Source: Kuschelorhynchus macadamiae | Lineage: Eukaryota > Arthropoda > Insecta > Coleoptera > Curculionidae | Assembly: GCA_030620095.1 (NCBI GenBank) | Contig: JAUTXW010005215.1 | Coordinates: 1,160,501-1,224,500, forward strand | Direction of reading: 5' to 3' | DNA: 64,000 nt | In this document: one piece after another, positions 22,701 to 37,700 of the stretch | How positions within the stretch are numbered: position 1 is the first letter of the stretch | How the letters are laid out: each line of letters starts with the position of its first letter | Program-made: the position numbers and the translations under genes | The notes under the pieces: model-generated | Database searches by the model: none | What the model was told of the DNA's origin: nothing | What the model saw: the letters and a program-made list of their open reading frames with translations, nothing else

Positions 22701-25700
22701 GATTCTTGAACTTTTTTAAGAAAAAAGTTTAATATGAACCTAAATGTCTTAACTTTGGAGATACAGGGTTTTAAACAAACATTTTTTTAAAATCCTAATT
22801 TTGATGCTATTATAGATAAATAACTGTGTGAAATTTGATACATGTCTTTTATGCATAAAAGGGCATTTTTATTAACAATCAATTTTTGAAATTTCTACCA
22901 GTGGCGTGCATATGTAATTAACCTGGGTAAATCCATATGCTCCTTAATGCATAAAAGAAGTGTATCAAATTTCATGCAGTTATCTATAATAGCATCAGAA
23001 TTGGGACAAAAAAAAGGTTTCTTTTTTAAACTTTACCATCCTGTATCTCAGAAGTTAAGACTTTTAGGACATAAAAACACCCCCTTTAACATCAGCACGC
23101 AATTAAGAAACGCCCTGTCGAGTACTTCACAATGACGGCCTCTGTATAAAGTAATATGACAAACGGAGACAAACGGCCACTTTTGGCATACCCGAATAGC
23201 CCAAAGTCGAACTGCATAAATTAAAATTTGATAAATCTCGTTCACTGGATCTGATGCTGGCTGCCCTTGTGAAATCCGGATTTGTAAATCGTGTATCACT
23301 TTACTGAGTGGTCCAATAATAGTGGACGTAGGCAGTAGCCCGGGAACCGTTAATGACAGAACTCAAAAAGGAATATATTTATAGGTAAATCGATCAAGAA
23401 AAATCAAAATTAAATCATTTTCAAATTCAAAAGTTCGCAGTTTTTGCAACTTAAAAGAGATATAGAAGTGCGGTACAAGAAAAAAACACAAATATAGAGA
23501 AAGGTTCATTAAGCATAATTACATTTTTTAATTATCTGAAGTGCGTATAGTCAAAAAGGAGTGCCATATTATTTAAAGAACGACGGGACACGACTGGTTT
23601 AAAGAGATTTCTTGGCCGACCTTCCTAAACCAATTGACTCCTCCCGGTTTTCTTTCGTGTCCCACACTTTAGTTTATTATATAAAATTGTCTCCTAAACA
23701 ACTGAGATATTCGTTCCTAAAATAGGAATCTGGAAACAATCTGGAAAACAAGTTTTCCAAATAATTTTGGTATCGTTTGACGTAACTTTATAAAGTTTGG
23801 GTGACTAATGTAACAGTTTAAGTTACTTAGGAAAATGATAAGAATCATAGGTAGTGGAACAAGGGAGGGGAGAGTCTGGAAGAAACCACTTTTAAATTTC
23901 TTTACTACACAATTTTTATCTGCAAAAAAATATTTCATTAAAAACATTTTTTCTTGTCACCCAGGCACATTTGTGAAACACTGTATTTACTAAGTTAAAT
24001 TGAGTTTTCTAAGATTTCGACAAAAATTTACTTATCAGTAAAGACATAACGTAATTATTATAAAAAAATTATACAACATTATTTTTCCAAACATGTATGC
24101 ATTTTATGTACTTTAGCTGAAAAACCTATAGGTTGGTTCTACATGCACACCTCCAAATCTGTTATATTTTTGCCCGCCGAACTGTGGACTGCGTTACCCT
24201 TAATTTGTTGGCAGTGGAGGTTAATTCGAGCCAACAACTCGTCCCTGTTAGCAATCAGGTCAGCATATACTAGTTGTTTTAAATAGCCCCAAAAATTGAA
24301 ATCAGGGAAACGGGGTCGCCGAGGAATAGATCCACCACGGCCTATCCAGTGGTTCGGATAAACTGTAAATGTTCTCTAACCACGAGGCTAAAATGGGCTG
24401 GAGCATAATTGTGCATAAGTACAGGGTGAGTCAACGATTGGAAAAAGTAAATTTACGTCGAACAGGTAAAATCTGGAAACAAACTGTTTATGCTGTGGGA
24501 TATATATGTAAGTCGTGCTCATTTTAAAAATATTTTAAATTATACGGGGTGCATCAAAAAAGTAGGACAACTAAAAGTTTTATCTTTTTAAATTGGACAC
24601 CCTATATTTGACTTGATTTTTAAATTCTACATAAAATTCTAACACTTTTTTGAATAACATGTTATATGACTAAAATTGATACTTTCTTAAATATTTAGCT
24701 TTAAACGAAAAAAAATTAAATTTGATGCACATCTATGATTAGCAATATAACGCCTAGTTGTGCCACTAAAAATAAAATATTTTGCTTCTGCACAAAATAA
24801 GCATGGAATAAAAGACTGCTTTCGTAATATTGAAGATATCACATACAGGGTGTCCAAATTTAAATGCACAACTTTAACATTTTCAAACTAATTTATTGCA
24901 GTTTTTTTAAATGGAACCTCGTGTATATTTTTATTTAGTCTTGTTAAGAATAAAAAAATCTACAACTTTTATTAAACATATTATATACCTATCTTCAATA
25001 GTTTTCGAAATATTTTCAAATTTCCTTTTTTTGCGTAATTTAGAAAATCAACAACTCGATCAATCAAAGTATCCATGGAAAAAACAGTTTATAGCAACTG
25101 GCGACTAAATGTATGAAATGTCAAAAACGTGTTGTTGTTAGTGCATTGTCTTTCGTATTCTCGTCTAATTTAAAATGAATTTTTCTCAAAATGAAATGAT
25201 AGATATGGTCTATATATTGGGTGAAACTCAAAACAATTGCCTTCTGGCCAAAAGGCTATATGAAGCAGAATAACCGGATCGACGCGCGCCTTCTAAAGTG
25301 GCCTTTCAAAATATCATTTGAGAGATTTGATGCTAGTGGCATTGGGGCATCTTTGAAGAGAACAGTTTACAATAAAATTGCTACAAATCAAGATAAAGAG
25401 TTGGAAATTCTACTTCATATAGAAGAAAATCCCAGTTTAAGTAGACGACAACTTGCTAGTTTAACTGAGACATCACAATCTACAGTAAGCAAGACCACAA
25501 AAAGATATAAATATCATCCATATCATATGGAATTACACCATGAGTTGCACGATGAAGATTTTGAAAGGCGTGTTAACTTTTGCAACTTAATGATAAGGCG
25601 AATAGAAGCGAATAGGAGCTATAAACAGGCATAATATGCATTATTATGCAATAACAAATCCACACGAGAGGTACAACATCAAAATCACTGGTCATTAAAT

Positions 25701-28700
25701 GTTAAATGGTGTGGAGTCATTGGAAACCATGTTATAGGTCCGTATTTTTTTAATGAAAAGATATTTAGATTTTTTGAACGTTGAGCTGCCTATTCTTCTC
25801 AGACCACTCAGCAGAGAAGAAAAAAGAGACATGTGCCTGCAGCAAGACGGTGCACCTGCTCATTACCATCAGGACGTTCGTGAATTTTTGGACGCTACTT
25901 TTAATCAAAAATGTATTGGTCGTAGCGGTTTTATCGAATGGCCACCCAGATCTTGCGATATAACTCCATTAGATTTTTTCTTGTGGGGTTATATTAAAGA
26001 CCTTATTTACACCCAATCACCTACAGCAAGGAAGAACATGCAGGAACGAATCAGGGATGTATGCGCCAGTATGTCACCAGACATGCTAGTTAAAACTTGA
26101 CAAAATATTATTAAAAGGTTCAATATGTGCATTCGTGAAAGCGGATGCTTAGTTGAGCATCTTTTAAAATATAACTATGAAAACGTTTGATTAACTTTTA
26201 AAAGCGATTTTTTTTAGTCTGATAAGTGTTTTTTTCTGTATAACTTCAAAAATTAGTACCTAATCTAAATTGAAATGTATTCCCTCATTGAAGTGTATTT
26301 ACTTATTTCCAAACTAGACGAGTAGACCCCTTTTTCAACACAATTTTTAAATATTTATAATATTATGCCAGTTCACGGATCCTTTGCTTTGAAATGGAAG
26401 ATTCATTCCAAAAAAATAATGTCTAAAAAGTTCGGAAATGGCCCTACTCGCCTTATCATTGGGCTACAAAACTTAACACGGATTTTAAAATCTTCAACGC
26501 GTAACTCTTGGTTTAATGTAATATGAAAATGGATGATGTTTATATTTTCTTGTAGTCTTGCTTACTGTCGATTCTGATGTTAAAATCTTAAGATTATTAG
26601 ATCATTTTTGTTTGTAGCAATTTTATTAACAAATTATTATCTTATCTAAATTTTCGTTGGATTAATTTTAGATAATAAACTATTGTATTCATATTAAATA
26701 CTTTTGTTTTACTGACAGCTACTATGGCTACTTTGATCGAGTTGGTAATTTTCTAAATTACGCAAAAAGGGAATTTTAAAATATTTCGAAAACTATTGAA
26801 GATAGATATATAATATATATGTGAGAAAAGTTGTAGATTTTTTTATGCTTAAAAACAATAAATAAAAATATACAGGGCGTTCCATTAAAAAAAAACTGAA
26901 ATAAATTGGTTTAAATATGTTAAAGTTGGGCATTTAAATTTGTACTAATAATACCCTGTATGTAGTATCTTTAATATTACGAAAGCAGACCTTTATTCCA
27001 TGCCTATTTTGTGCAGAAGCAAAATATGTTATTTTTAGTGGCACAACTAGGCGTTATATTGCTAATCATAGATGTGCCTCAAATTTATATTTTTTTCGTT
27101 TAAAGCCAAATATTTAAGAAAGTATCAATTTTAGCCATATTATATGTTATATATAAAAGTGTTAGAATCAAACATAGGGTGTCCCATTTAAAAAAATAAA
27201 ACTGTTACTAGCCCTACTTTTTTGACGCACCCCGTATAGACAGTGTTGTCGAAACATTTGTCAATATTTGTAGTATAGTAGAAATTTTCTAAACATTTGT
27301 CTATTTGTGCTTGTATTTGCTATTAGTTAGGCAAATGCCTAAGGCTGATATTGTGCGTAGTCTCCTAGATCGCAAACAGTTTGGACCCTGTTATCGAACT
27401 ATAGCTGAATACGAACAAGTGGTACCTTATATGAACCTCTTGAGAGGTAGAAGACCAAAGCCTCTCACCACCAGCAGTACTAAAAATGGTAAGAAGATCT
27501 ACAAATAGAGTTTGCAGAAGTGTTAGGAAACTAGTCAGAGACAACTCAACTGGTGTTCTGGCACCACAGTTTTTAGAATTTTGATCAGAAGTGTTCATTT
27601 TTCAAACGAGTGATTTATTTTTGACAAAATAAATATTTTACTTTAGGAAATTCATAAATCAATGATTTTTAATGGATAATACAAAGCAATATACAGACAA
27701 TGTAAGATTCAAAGAAAAACTCGATGACTCTATTGAAGGACTATCATATTGAAAACGAAATACTGTATATCCCTTATCCAAGAGAAACACAAAATTATGT
27801 AAGACAACACAACATTCCTTGTGTACCAAAAACTTCCCAAAAAGTGTCTGCTTATTTTAGGGAAAGATGGTTGTAATAAAATAGCAATACTGCCTACTAC
27901 CTACAAGCTGAGGAGACTTGCAGCCAATAAAACCGCTTCAGCTTTTAAGGGTTCGCCCCCAAAGGCAAAGTTTTTAAAGATTTTTTTCTGTATATCTGAT
28001 TTGAATGAAAATACTATCAGATGATCTATGAACACTTGAATTTTAGCCAAATTTAAAGCCACGTAGATAAGCAGCTTCTGGGCTATGCCACAAAAGATAA
28101 ACATACCGACGGAAATAAAAAAAAAAATTGCGCTAATTTCTTTTATAAAGAGAAATTTTTATTTTTATATATTTATTAAAATTTCATAAATTAGGAATTA
28201 AATTACTTGTTAAGAAATTAAAAAGCTGTAGAAAATACTTACACAAAACTCTATCTCCATTAAATAAATTTTCCAGTCTGACTGAACCGCCACCAACGTG
28301 AACTTTAAGTTTGATGTCGTTATACATCAGATATTGGTCACCATCTTTCTCTATCAGCTCAGCTTGCAATTCTGCTCTTGCACTTACTTCAGCTGAAAAA
28401 TATAATTTGTTCAGAAACTATACTTCTTGGGAACAGATAGTGTCAAAATAAAAGTTCCCAACGTTTCGCCTTCGATTGTGCGAGGTATCTCTAGGGATAG
28501 GCCGGCTATTTGTACCTGATATTTGGTTTTCACGTATGATCTAGATTGTAGCCCGTATCTCTAATAAAATTATTAGGATGCTTATACATTTCAGTAGATA
28601 CTCTAATTTTCCATTGATAGAATCCTTGGACCGTTGTAATGACTTTCGCTTCTTTTACGTTTATGACATGTCCAATGAAATAATGGTATCCAGACACAGA

Positions 28701-31700
28701 CAAAACAAATTGTTTCTTCATTTATGCTCCTAGTGAATATGTATCAACCAGTTTCTCCAATATAGACATCACCACAGGAACAAGAAATTGCATATACTTT
28801 TTCCGTTTGGAGATGAATAATGTCCTTTGGCGATAGCAAACATGGTCCACTAGCAATTTTGGTCATTTGTATAAATGAAAGAATTACACTTCTTATTAGT
28901 TTCCCGGCCTGGAGTAGGATTGTTATATTTTCTGATTGACCTTCCAATATCCTCAGTGCAATATTTATTCCCTCTTAAAGCTTGAGTCAGTTTTTCTGTT
29001 TCGTATTGTAAAGAAAATTTTGATCACAAATCGGGAAGGCTCTGTAAACAAAAGACTTAATAACCGATTGCTTCTTAACATTTAGATATCTGTTCGTATA
29101 TTTGATTTTCTAAATACAGAGTGTCCTAAAGAACCATCTCGTTTCCCTTATTCAAGAACATCTAGATAGGGAATCGGGCCTTCTGATTCAATGTCCATTG
29201 TAAGTAAATTTAGGGGTGTTGGTGATTCATATAATCAAGAACCGAGTGATGATTTTTTGAACCACAAGGCCATATTACAACAGTGTCGTCTACATATCTG
29301 AACCACGATTTTGGTTTTAACGGAGAAAACTCTGACGCTGCTTCCTCAAAAGCCTCCACATAAGGACCTTGACTACTACAGGTGACAGCGTAGGTTCCAT
29401 GGTTGCTTCTGAGGTTTATTCATAAAAAGTTCCTTGAAAAGCGAAATAAGTTAATGGGTGAAATGCTTTAATTAGATCTAAAAGTTGCCAAGATTAATCT
29501 CGCGAAAAAGGTCTGGTGTTACTGAAATTGAATCATTAATAGGCACATTCGTATATTGCGATACTACATCGAACCTGACTAAGATATCTTTTGGATCGAA
29601 TTGGAGGGCTTTTAATTTTCTTTGAAAAATTTTTCCTGCAAAATTATTAAGAATATTTGGAAGATATTTACCGCTGTTGTAAGTTGGTGATACTATTGTA
29701 CTAACGATAGATTGACTATTTTGATTGACTGATTGACGATCAACACTAACTTTGTGTATTTTAGGTAGGCTGTAAAACTGCTTAATCTTAAAATCTTCTC
29801 CTCTGCTAGCAGGTTGGATGAATTGCTTGGACACTCTGTAAAGTGCTGTCATGCAAAAGTAGTTGTATTATCTCCACGTAATCTTTTTTGCCCCCTCCGT
29901 TGTTTAAACATTTGGTTGTCGTTTTTACCACGGCTGAGAGATTCGACTTAGGTGGCTTAGAATTTTTGATGATTTTCACGGTTTCATACCGTATTACGTC
30001 AGCTTTTTCTGCTGGATTTTTTCTGATTCTGAATTCGACGGATGACACTATGTCTTCTACAAGTATGTTTCTTGGTGTAATGGATACGTTTTGGCCTTTG
30101 GAGAGGACGGAGGATTGTTCTGCTTCTTTCGCTGTTCTGTGATAATTTCACTGCTTTTTGGTTGTTCAGATATCGTTCGAACTGTTTCTGCTGCTTAATT
30201 GTAATTGCATCCTTGCTGTTTAATGTTATTGAGCGTATAAAAGCTAATTTTTAATGAATATATAATAACTTACGAGCGTTAATATCCAAATCATCCTAAT
30301 CCTTTTCTACGAGAGTAATTCTTCCATTTATACGCGGAACTACAGAAAAGACTGCAAGGTTACTTCATCTTACACAAGAAAATTGGACAATTTTTACGAT
30401 CGCTAAAAGGACATTATTCCTTTCCAGCCGAACGGTGTATATGCAATACCTTGTTTCTGTGGTGATGCCTATATTGGAGAAACTGGACGATCCATATGCA
30501 CTGAGCATAAAGAAAATGAATGATATATTAGAAAGAAACAAATTGTAAAATCAGCTGTATCTGAACATCAACGACGTCTAAAATCATGAGTTTAATATAA
30601 CGCTCCCTTTTCATTTATTTGTTTTCTTTAAAATGGCTTCTAACTGCCATGTTAAAATTTGCAACAAACCTACACAAGCGGACAGACAGACAAAATTTCA
30701 TGTGGCAATAATAACAGACGTATTGTATAAATATTTCGTTCTTAAGAATCTATTCTAAACTATTTTAGTACATTTTTAAAAAAGCAGAGTCATAATCTCT
30801 TGTATAGCTAAAATTAATATATCAAAGTTTTCAAATAAATAGAGCATCCTATGAAGAAAATATACATGTTTATTGAATAAAGTATGTCCTATACCATCAC
30901 TTACTAACGTTTGATTCCAAATTGCCATCTCCTTTCACTGGTACCACCAATATTTTTCCATCTACGTGATAATGTGCTTCTATACGAAGTTTGGGAATGT
31001 CCACATCAACAGTAAACTGCAAGGTATCCAGATTTACACTAGAATATCATCAAAATTAACAGGTTATTGAGTAAAAATGATCAGTGACTTCATAGCAAAA
31101 TTGGTCGAGAGTGTTAAAGGTTAACCACTTACACTTAAATATAGAAAATTACCTTTTATAAATGGCCTAACCTATAACATTTCAAAATTATTCAAATATT
31201 TTCCAGATATAAAAATTTTCACTAAAAACACTTAAAATTTAATATTTTCTAAAAGTTCAAAATTAAATCGCCTTTGTTATTTAACAGTAACGTTGTATAA
31301 CATAGAACGGAAGCTTTCACGGCTTTGGTCAATTAAGAAATCATGGTTCTTGGGATTAGACCGTGTCAAATTGGAACTACCACCCGACGTTTCGCCTTCG
31401 ATTTCACGAGGCATCTTCAGGGATCTTTACTTTACGAGATCTGAACACTGAATGAGCTTGAAGAGATTTAGGCGGGCTTTTATACCCGACTTGTGCTCGC
31501 CGAACTGTGACAGTGTGTTAAGATCGGTTTCCACGTGTGATGTAGACCGTAACCCGTATCTCTATCGAAATTTTTTGTATGTTTAAATATTTCAATAGAT
31601 TCTCTAACTTTTCGTTTGTGAAAATCTGGAACCGATGCTAGAACCTTGGTTTCCTTTACATTTACGAAATGGCCAGTGTTATGCTGGTATTCAGCTACAG

Positions 31701-34700
31701 CAGATTAAACAATTTGTTTTTTTTAATACATCGTTCACGTTCCTTAGATCTAGTTGATATTGAGCGTCCTGTTTCTCCCACATACACTTCTCCACAGGAG
31801 CAAGGAATTTTATATACTCCTTCTGTTTGGAAAGGTACAAGATCTTTAGGGGATCGCAAGCATTGTCCAATTTTCTTAAGTGTGTTGAAGATTGTACGTA
31901 TGTTGGACCGCCGAAGTAATCGTCCTATTTGGTCCGTAGTGCCATGTATGTAGGGAAGCACAACACTACCTAATGGTAGATCTTTATCATTTTCCTTTGG
32001 TGGAGTTGGTTTACTATATATTTTAATTGAACGCATAGTATCTTCAGTGCAATAGCCATTCCCTCTGAGAGCTTCGGTCAGTTTCGATGTTTCCGATGTT
32101 AAAGAATGTTGATCAGAAATCAAAATAGCTCTGAATACTAGTGAGTTAATAACTTTTGTGCTGGATGGTGATGAGAATTTGCACTTAAGTATCTATTAGT
32201 ATGCGTCGGTTTTCTATACACAGAATGTCCTAATGTACCATTTTCCTTCCTTTGAACACATACATCTAGAAAAGAAATTGTTCCATTAGATTCAATTTTC
32301 ATCGTGAGCTTAATATTATGATGTTGCTGATTAAGGTGGTCTAGAAATATGAGGAGATTATCCTGTCCATGAGGCCAAACAACAAAAGTATCATCTACAT
32401 ATCTAAACCAGTGCTTCGATTTTAGTGGAGCGGATGTTAGAGCAATATCCTCAAAGGCTTCTATAAAGATATTCGCTACCACAGGTGATAGAGGAGGTCC
32501 CATAGCGGCCCCTGAAGTTTGTTCATAAAAAGTTCCTTGAAAAATGAAATAAGTAGATGTAAGACAAGCTTCCACTAGGTCTATTAAGTTCTTATCAAGA
32601 TTATTATTATCCAGTATGTCTGATATAATGGAAATTGAGTCGTTGACAGGAACCTTTATGTAAAGGGATTCTACATCGAAACTGACCAAAATATCTTCGG
32701 GATGCAACTGGATTGTCTTAAGTTTTTCCACGAAATGTGCAGAGTTTTTAATAAAAGAATCTGTTTTTCCAGTAAATGGGCAGTCAATTGACTCGCCCAC
32801 ATACAAACTAGGTAAATATCTTTCAAATTTTCTTAATTCATTTACTGGAAAAACGGATTCTTTTATTAAGAACTCTGCACATTTTGTGGAAAAACTTAAG
32901 ACAATCCAGTTGGATCCCGAAGATATTTTGGTCAGTTTCGATGTAGAATCACATTGCACAAATGTTCCTGTCAACGACTCAATTTCCATTATATCGGACA
33001 TACTGGATAATAATAATCTTGGTAAGAACTTAATAGACCTAGTGGAAGCTTGTCTTACATCTACTTATTTCATTTTTCAAGGAACTTTTTATGGACAAAC
33101 TTCAGGGGCAGCTATGGGATCTCCTCTATCACCTGTGGTAGCGAATATCTTTATAGAAGCGTTTGAGGATATTGCTCTAACATCCGCTCCACTAAAACCG
33201 AAGCACTGGTTTAGATATGTAGATGATTCTTTTGTTGTTTGGCCTCACGGACAGGATAATCTCCTCATATTTCTAGACCACCTTAATCAGCAACATCATA
33301 ATATCAAGTTCACGATGGAAATTGAATCTAATGGAACAATACCCTTTCTAGATGTATGTGTTCAAAAGAAGGAAAATGGTACATTAGGACATTCTGTGTA
33401 TAGAAAACCGACGCATACAAATAGATATTTAAATGCAAATTCTCATCACCTTCCAGCACAAAAGAAATCGGTTATTAACTTACTAGTATGCAGAGCTATT
33501 TCGATTTCTGATCAAGATTCTTTAACATCGGAAATATCGAAACTGACCGAAGCTCTCAGAGATAAAAGATATAGTAAACCAACTCCGCCAAAGGAAAATG
33601 ATAAACAGCCACCATTAGGTAGTGTAGTGGTATGTTACATGGCACTACGGACAAAATAGGGCGATTACTTCGGCGATCCAACATACGTACAATCTTCAAT
33701 ACACATAAAAAGATTGGACAATGCTTGCGATCAACGAAAGATCTTGTACCTTTCCCAACAGAAGGACTATATAAAATTTCTTGCTCTTGTGGAGAAGTGT
33801 ATGTGGGAGAAACAGGACGCTCAATATCAACTAGACTTAAGGAACATGAACGATGTATTAAAAAGAAACAAATTGTTCAATCTGCTGTAGCTGAACACCA
33901 GCATAACACTAGCCATTTCGTAAATGTAAAGGAAACCAAGGTTCTAGCATCGGTTCCAGGTTTTTATAAACGAAAAGTTAGAGAATCTATTGAAATATTT
34001 AAACATACAAAAAATTTCAACAGAGACACGGGTTACGGTCTACATCACACGTGGAAACCGATCTTAACACAGGGTCACGGCTCGGCGAGCACAAGTCGGG
34101 TATAAAAGCCCGCCTGAATCTCTTCGAGCTCATTCAGTGTTCAGATCTCGTGGAGTAAAGATCCCTGAAGATGCCTCGTGCAATCGAAGGCGAAAAGTCG
34201 GATAGTAATTCCGATTTGACACGGTCTAATCCCAAGAACCATGATTTCTTAAGTAACATTGTATATCAGTTATCTTGTTTGAGATGTCACGGACAGTATA
34301 TTGGCCAAACATCACAATGGCTTAGGCAGGCAAAGAATGACTCACCACAAGAGTGATTGCCGTTTGAGGAAAAACTCTTACATTGGCTAAACATAATCAA
34401 AAAACTGGACATAATTTTGACTTGCCCAACGTTAAAATTTTAAAAGTAGAATCCAACTATAAAAAAAGATAATTCCTTGAATTGTTTCATATAAAAAACA
34501 ACAAAAAATGCATTAATTACAAATCAGACACAAATCAGTTAAGTAATATTTATTGTAATCTTTTAAATCTCATGTAGCAATAAATTTTAAATACATACCA
34601 TAAAAACAACTCAACTTGTACACTTTATCAACATCTAGGTATGCTTGTGTATTGAATATATTTTGTATTAGTCTTTTATATTTTTTTGCCATTTGATGGC

Positions 34701-37700
34701 TCAGACACAGCTGATGGTTATTGAAAACCCCACATTTATTATATTGTTCGTGACAATGTTAACATTTAAAAAGCATTAACTCTACCATCTTGTAAGTAAT
34801 TTTTCATATATATTGACTGTGTATATTTTATTTAAAGTTTGGTCTTGTAATTGTCATTCTAAATGTATCATTTTAATTTGAATTAAGCCTATTTCTTTCA
34901 TCAATTCTATTCTCCGGGCCTATTTTTTTTTTCATTATTACAATATTCGACATTTCAATAAACATAAGAATACACAAATTTTGGCTAAATTGAGAATTTG
35001 CTGATTTTAGAATGGGATAGAAAAATCTCAAAAGAATTTAAATTAATGTCGAGAAATAATATGACTTACTTGAGTCCTCTTACGAAAAAGTCAGTACAGC
35101 CCCACGCACTAACATTGGAAACAATAATTTGCATTGTGGCTGTATCCTCGGCAAAGAAATCAGTCAAAACTAGTGGTTCCAATTTCGGAATGTTGTATTC
35201 AGGTACACCTAAAAAATACAAATGGAAGTAATTGATATCCATCTTTAGAGAATTACTAAATGTTGCATATAATACACAGGGTGTTTCAAAATGAAGGTAG
35301 AAGGTGGAATATAGAACAAAAGATAAGAAAGAGAAGTTAATAAAAGTTAAAGGGAAAAACTTCAAATACAAATTTTTTATCATTATACAGGGTTGTCCCG
35401 TACATTTAGACAGCGTCTACTACGTCTATTATAAGAGATAGAAAAAAACCTTAAATACATAAGTTGTAGAGATCGTTCTGAACAGCCAGTATTTGTTACC
35501 AGAAAAAATAAATGAAGATCGGAAATTAACAAATGAGCATCAACTTTGGTGTTTTAATTGGAACACTTTGTATAATATATGTCCGTCAAATGGGTCTCTT
35601 CTTGCTGATTATAAATATATTAGGTTTGATTCCTTTATCTCTAAAGATACCCGAGACAACGGAAAAAAAACCCTGCCATTAGAGGAACTCCACTGAGACC
35701 GTTTTCCATCTCTCTCTAACGCACTGCCTCTTATAATAAGGTTTTTCTCAAATTTCTCGGGTATCTTTAGAGATAAGAGTATCTAACCTAGTATATTTAT
35801 AATCAGAAAAAAGACACCTATTTGATGGACATATATTTTACAGGCCGTCCCATTAAAAATATCAAAGTTGGTGCTTATTTCGTTAATTTTCGATGCTCAT
35901 TTGTTTTTTCTGGTATCGACTCCTGGCGGTTCAAGACAATCCCTACAACTTTTATATTTAAGGTTTTTTCCTGTCTCTTATAATAAATGCGGTAGATGCT
36001 TTCTAAATAATTTATTTTTATTTAAAAAACTCTCATTTTTTTATTTAAAAAGCACTCATTTATTTAATTTTTAAATTCATGATAAAATGCAAAGGTGAAA
36101 TATAAAACGTATAGGATGACATGTATAGTGACATATAATAATAATAATAATAATAAATGGCTTTTATTCCAAAAAAAAAAACTAAGCAGATAATTAAGAA
36201 AAAAAAACAACTATGTATAAGAGAAGTTTTATAAGAGATGGAAGTAGAACACATCCCGGCGAAATCTAGCCTTTTGGCCCACTCAACCAAAGATGAGTCC
36301 GTCAAACATCTCTAGTATACTAAATCTATATTAATTGTATGCTTAAATGACATACTCAATGTCTTTATAATGATTACTTATGCAATTTACATTTGTTTCT
36401 ACCAAGACAGATTGTTAAACTATAACAAAAAAAAATTACAAGAGTTCATTAAAAACAGAGTGTGTATAAATCAAAAACTTACATTGGCAGACACCCCCAC
36501 TGCTGGAAAATGTAAACAGTACACATTCTTACCTATTATTTAACTGCTCATTGAATAGGTGATTTCGTAGTTTGTCTTTGAATTTATTAAGATTATAACG
36601 CTTAAATTCGTCTGGCAAAGAGTTGTCGTTGTGTTGTTAATAGAATAATACGAAAAACCTCTCCTAAAAATGGCTGTTTTATGCTGAGGCATTGTAAATT
36701 TGTTTTTGAACCTGATATTCCTTTCATGAACGTGGCGCCGAAAAACAAATTTCTGATGCAAGATATTAGAGTTCTGTGTGGTATTTAAAAGTTTATGTAC
36801 AAAATTTCCCAAGTGATGTGTTCTACGATTACTCATGTTAGGCCAGTTGCATTCTGAGATTTTTTCGGAAATATGATAATATTTACGAATATTAAAAATT
36901 AGTCTGCAACAGGCGTTTTAAACTTTCTGTATTCTATATTTATCTGCTTCATAAAGGCAAGAACTATAAAAAAAATCACAATATGTAAAATCGGAGAGAA
37001 CCAGAGATTCCCAAAGCAGTTTTTTTAAATTAAAGTTTAAGAAATGTCTGTTACCGTATATTAATTTTAAGGAACAAAATGCTTTTTAACAGTGTTTTTT
37101 ACGTGTTCACAGAATCTCAAATCCTCATCAATAAGCAACCCCAAATTCCGGGCACAAGACACAGACATTAGGGGGACATTACTAATTTTCGAGTCTAAGT
37201 TTTATTTAACAATATCTCTTTTATTTTTTGTACCCAAACATATAACTTTAGACTTTTCAGAGTTAAGTCGTAGACTGAATTCCTCTGAAAGTGATTTTAT
37301 AGTTTCTAAGTCTGTATTTATATTCTGACTGGCTTCTGGAATGTCTGTGTGACAAAAAGAATAATACAGTTGTGTATCGTCTGCTTAAGCTTGAGTTCTG
37401 CAGAAGGTGGAGGACGTTATTATGTCTATAGTATAAATAATGAAAAGTAAGGGAGACAAAATAGACGCTTGAGGAACTCCAGAATGTATACGTATACTAC
37501 TAGATTGTATATTTTGATAGCAAATTTTTTGAGATCCGTTGTTTAAAAATGAGTTAATAAGATTTACCGAGTTATTGTCCCAACTATAATATTTTAGTTT
37601 AGCACATAAAAGTTTATGATCTAGAGTGTCGAACGCTTTTGAGAAATCAAGCAGAACAAGTACACTTACCATCCCTTGATCATTAGCCTTTATTATATCA

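Larger units (their letters stand above)
20742..23671 (+). mobile_element. Sailor-like element, family 2, copy 1
   Basis: Inverted ends AAAGTGCGGGACACGAAAGA (from 20744) and CTTTCGTGTCCCACACTTT (to 23669) are flanked by TA. Copy 2 (50710-53134) has the same ends and subterminal sequence in the opposite orientation. The element holds a broken transposase (21094-22381) and a 755-bp fold-back segment (22511-23265). Confidence 0.85.
31330..34250. mobile_element. Head-to-head Penelope-like palindrome
   Basis: Two 5'-truncated copies of the same PLE point away from a centre near 32815. The minus copy runs from about 32850 down to 31330 and the plus copy from about 32838 to 34250. The arms are about 1.4-1.45 kb, highly similar, and include the whole RT palm, the GIY-YIG domain, a 3' region and a hammerhead-like end in each. 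A spacer of about 50 bp at the centre belongs to the minus copy only. It lies in intron 3 of gene 1. Confidence 0.92.
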
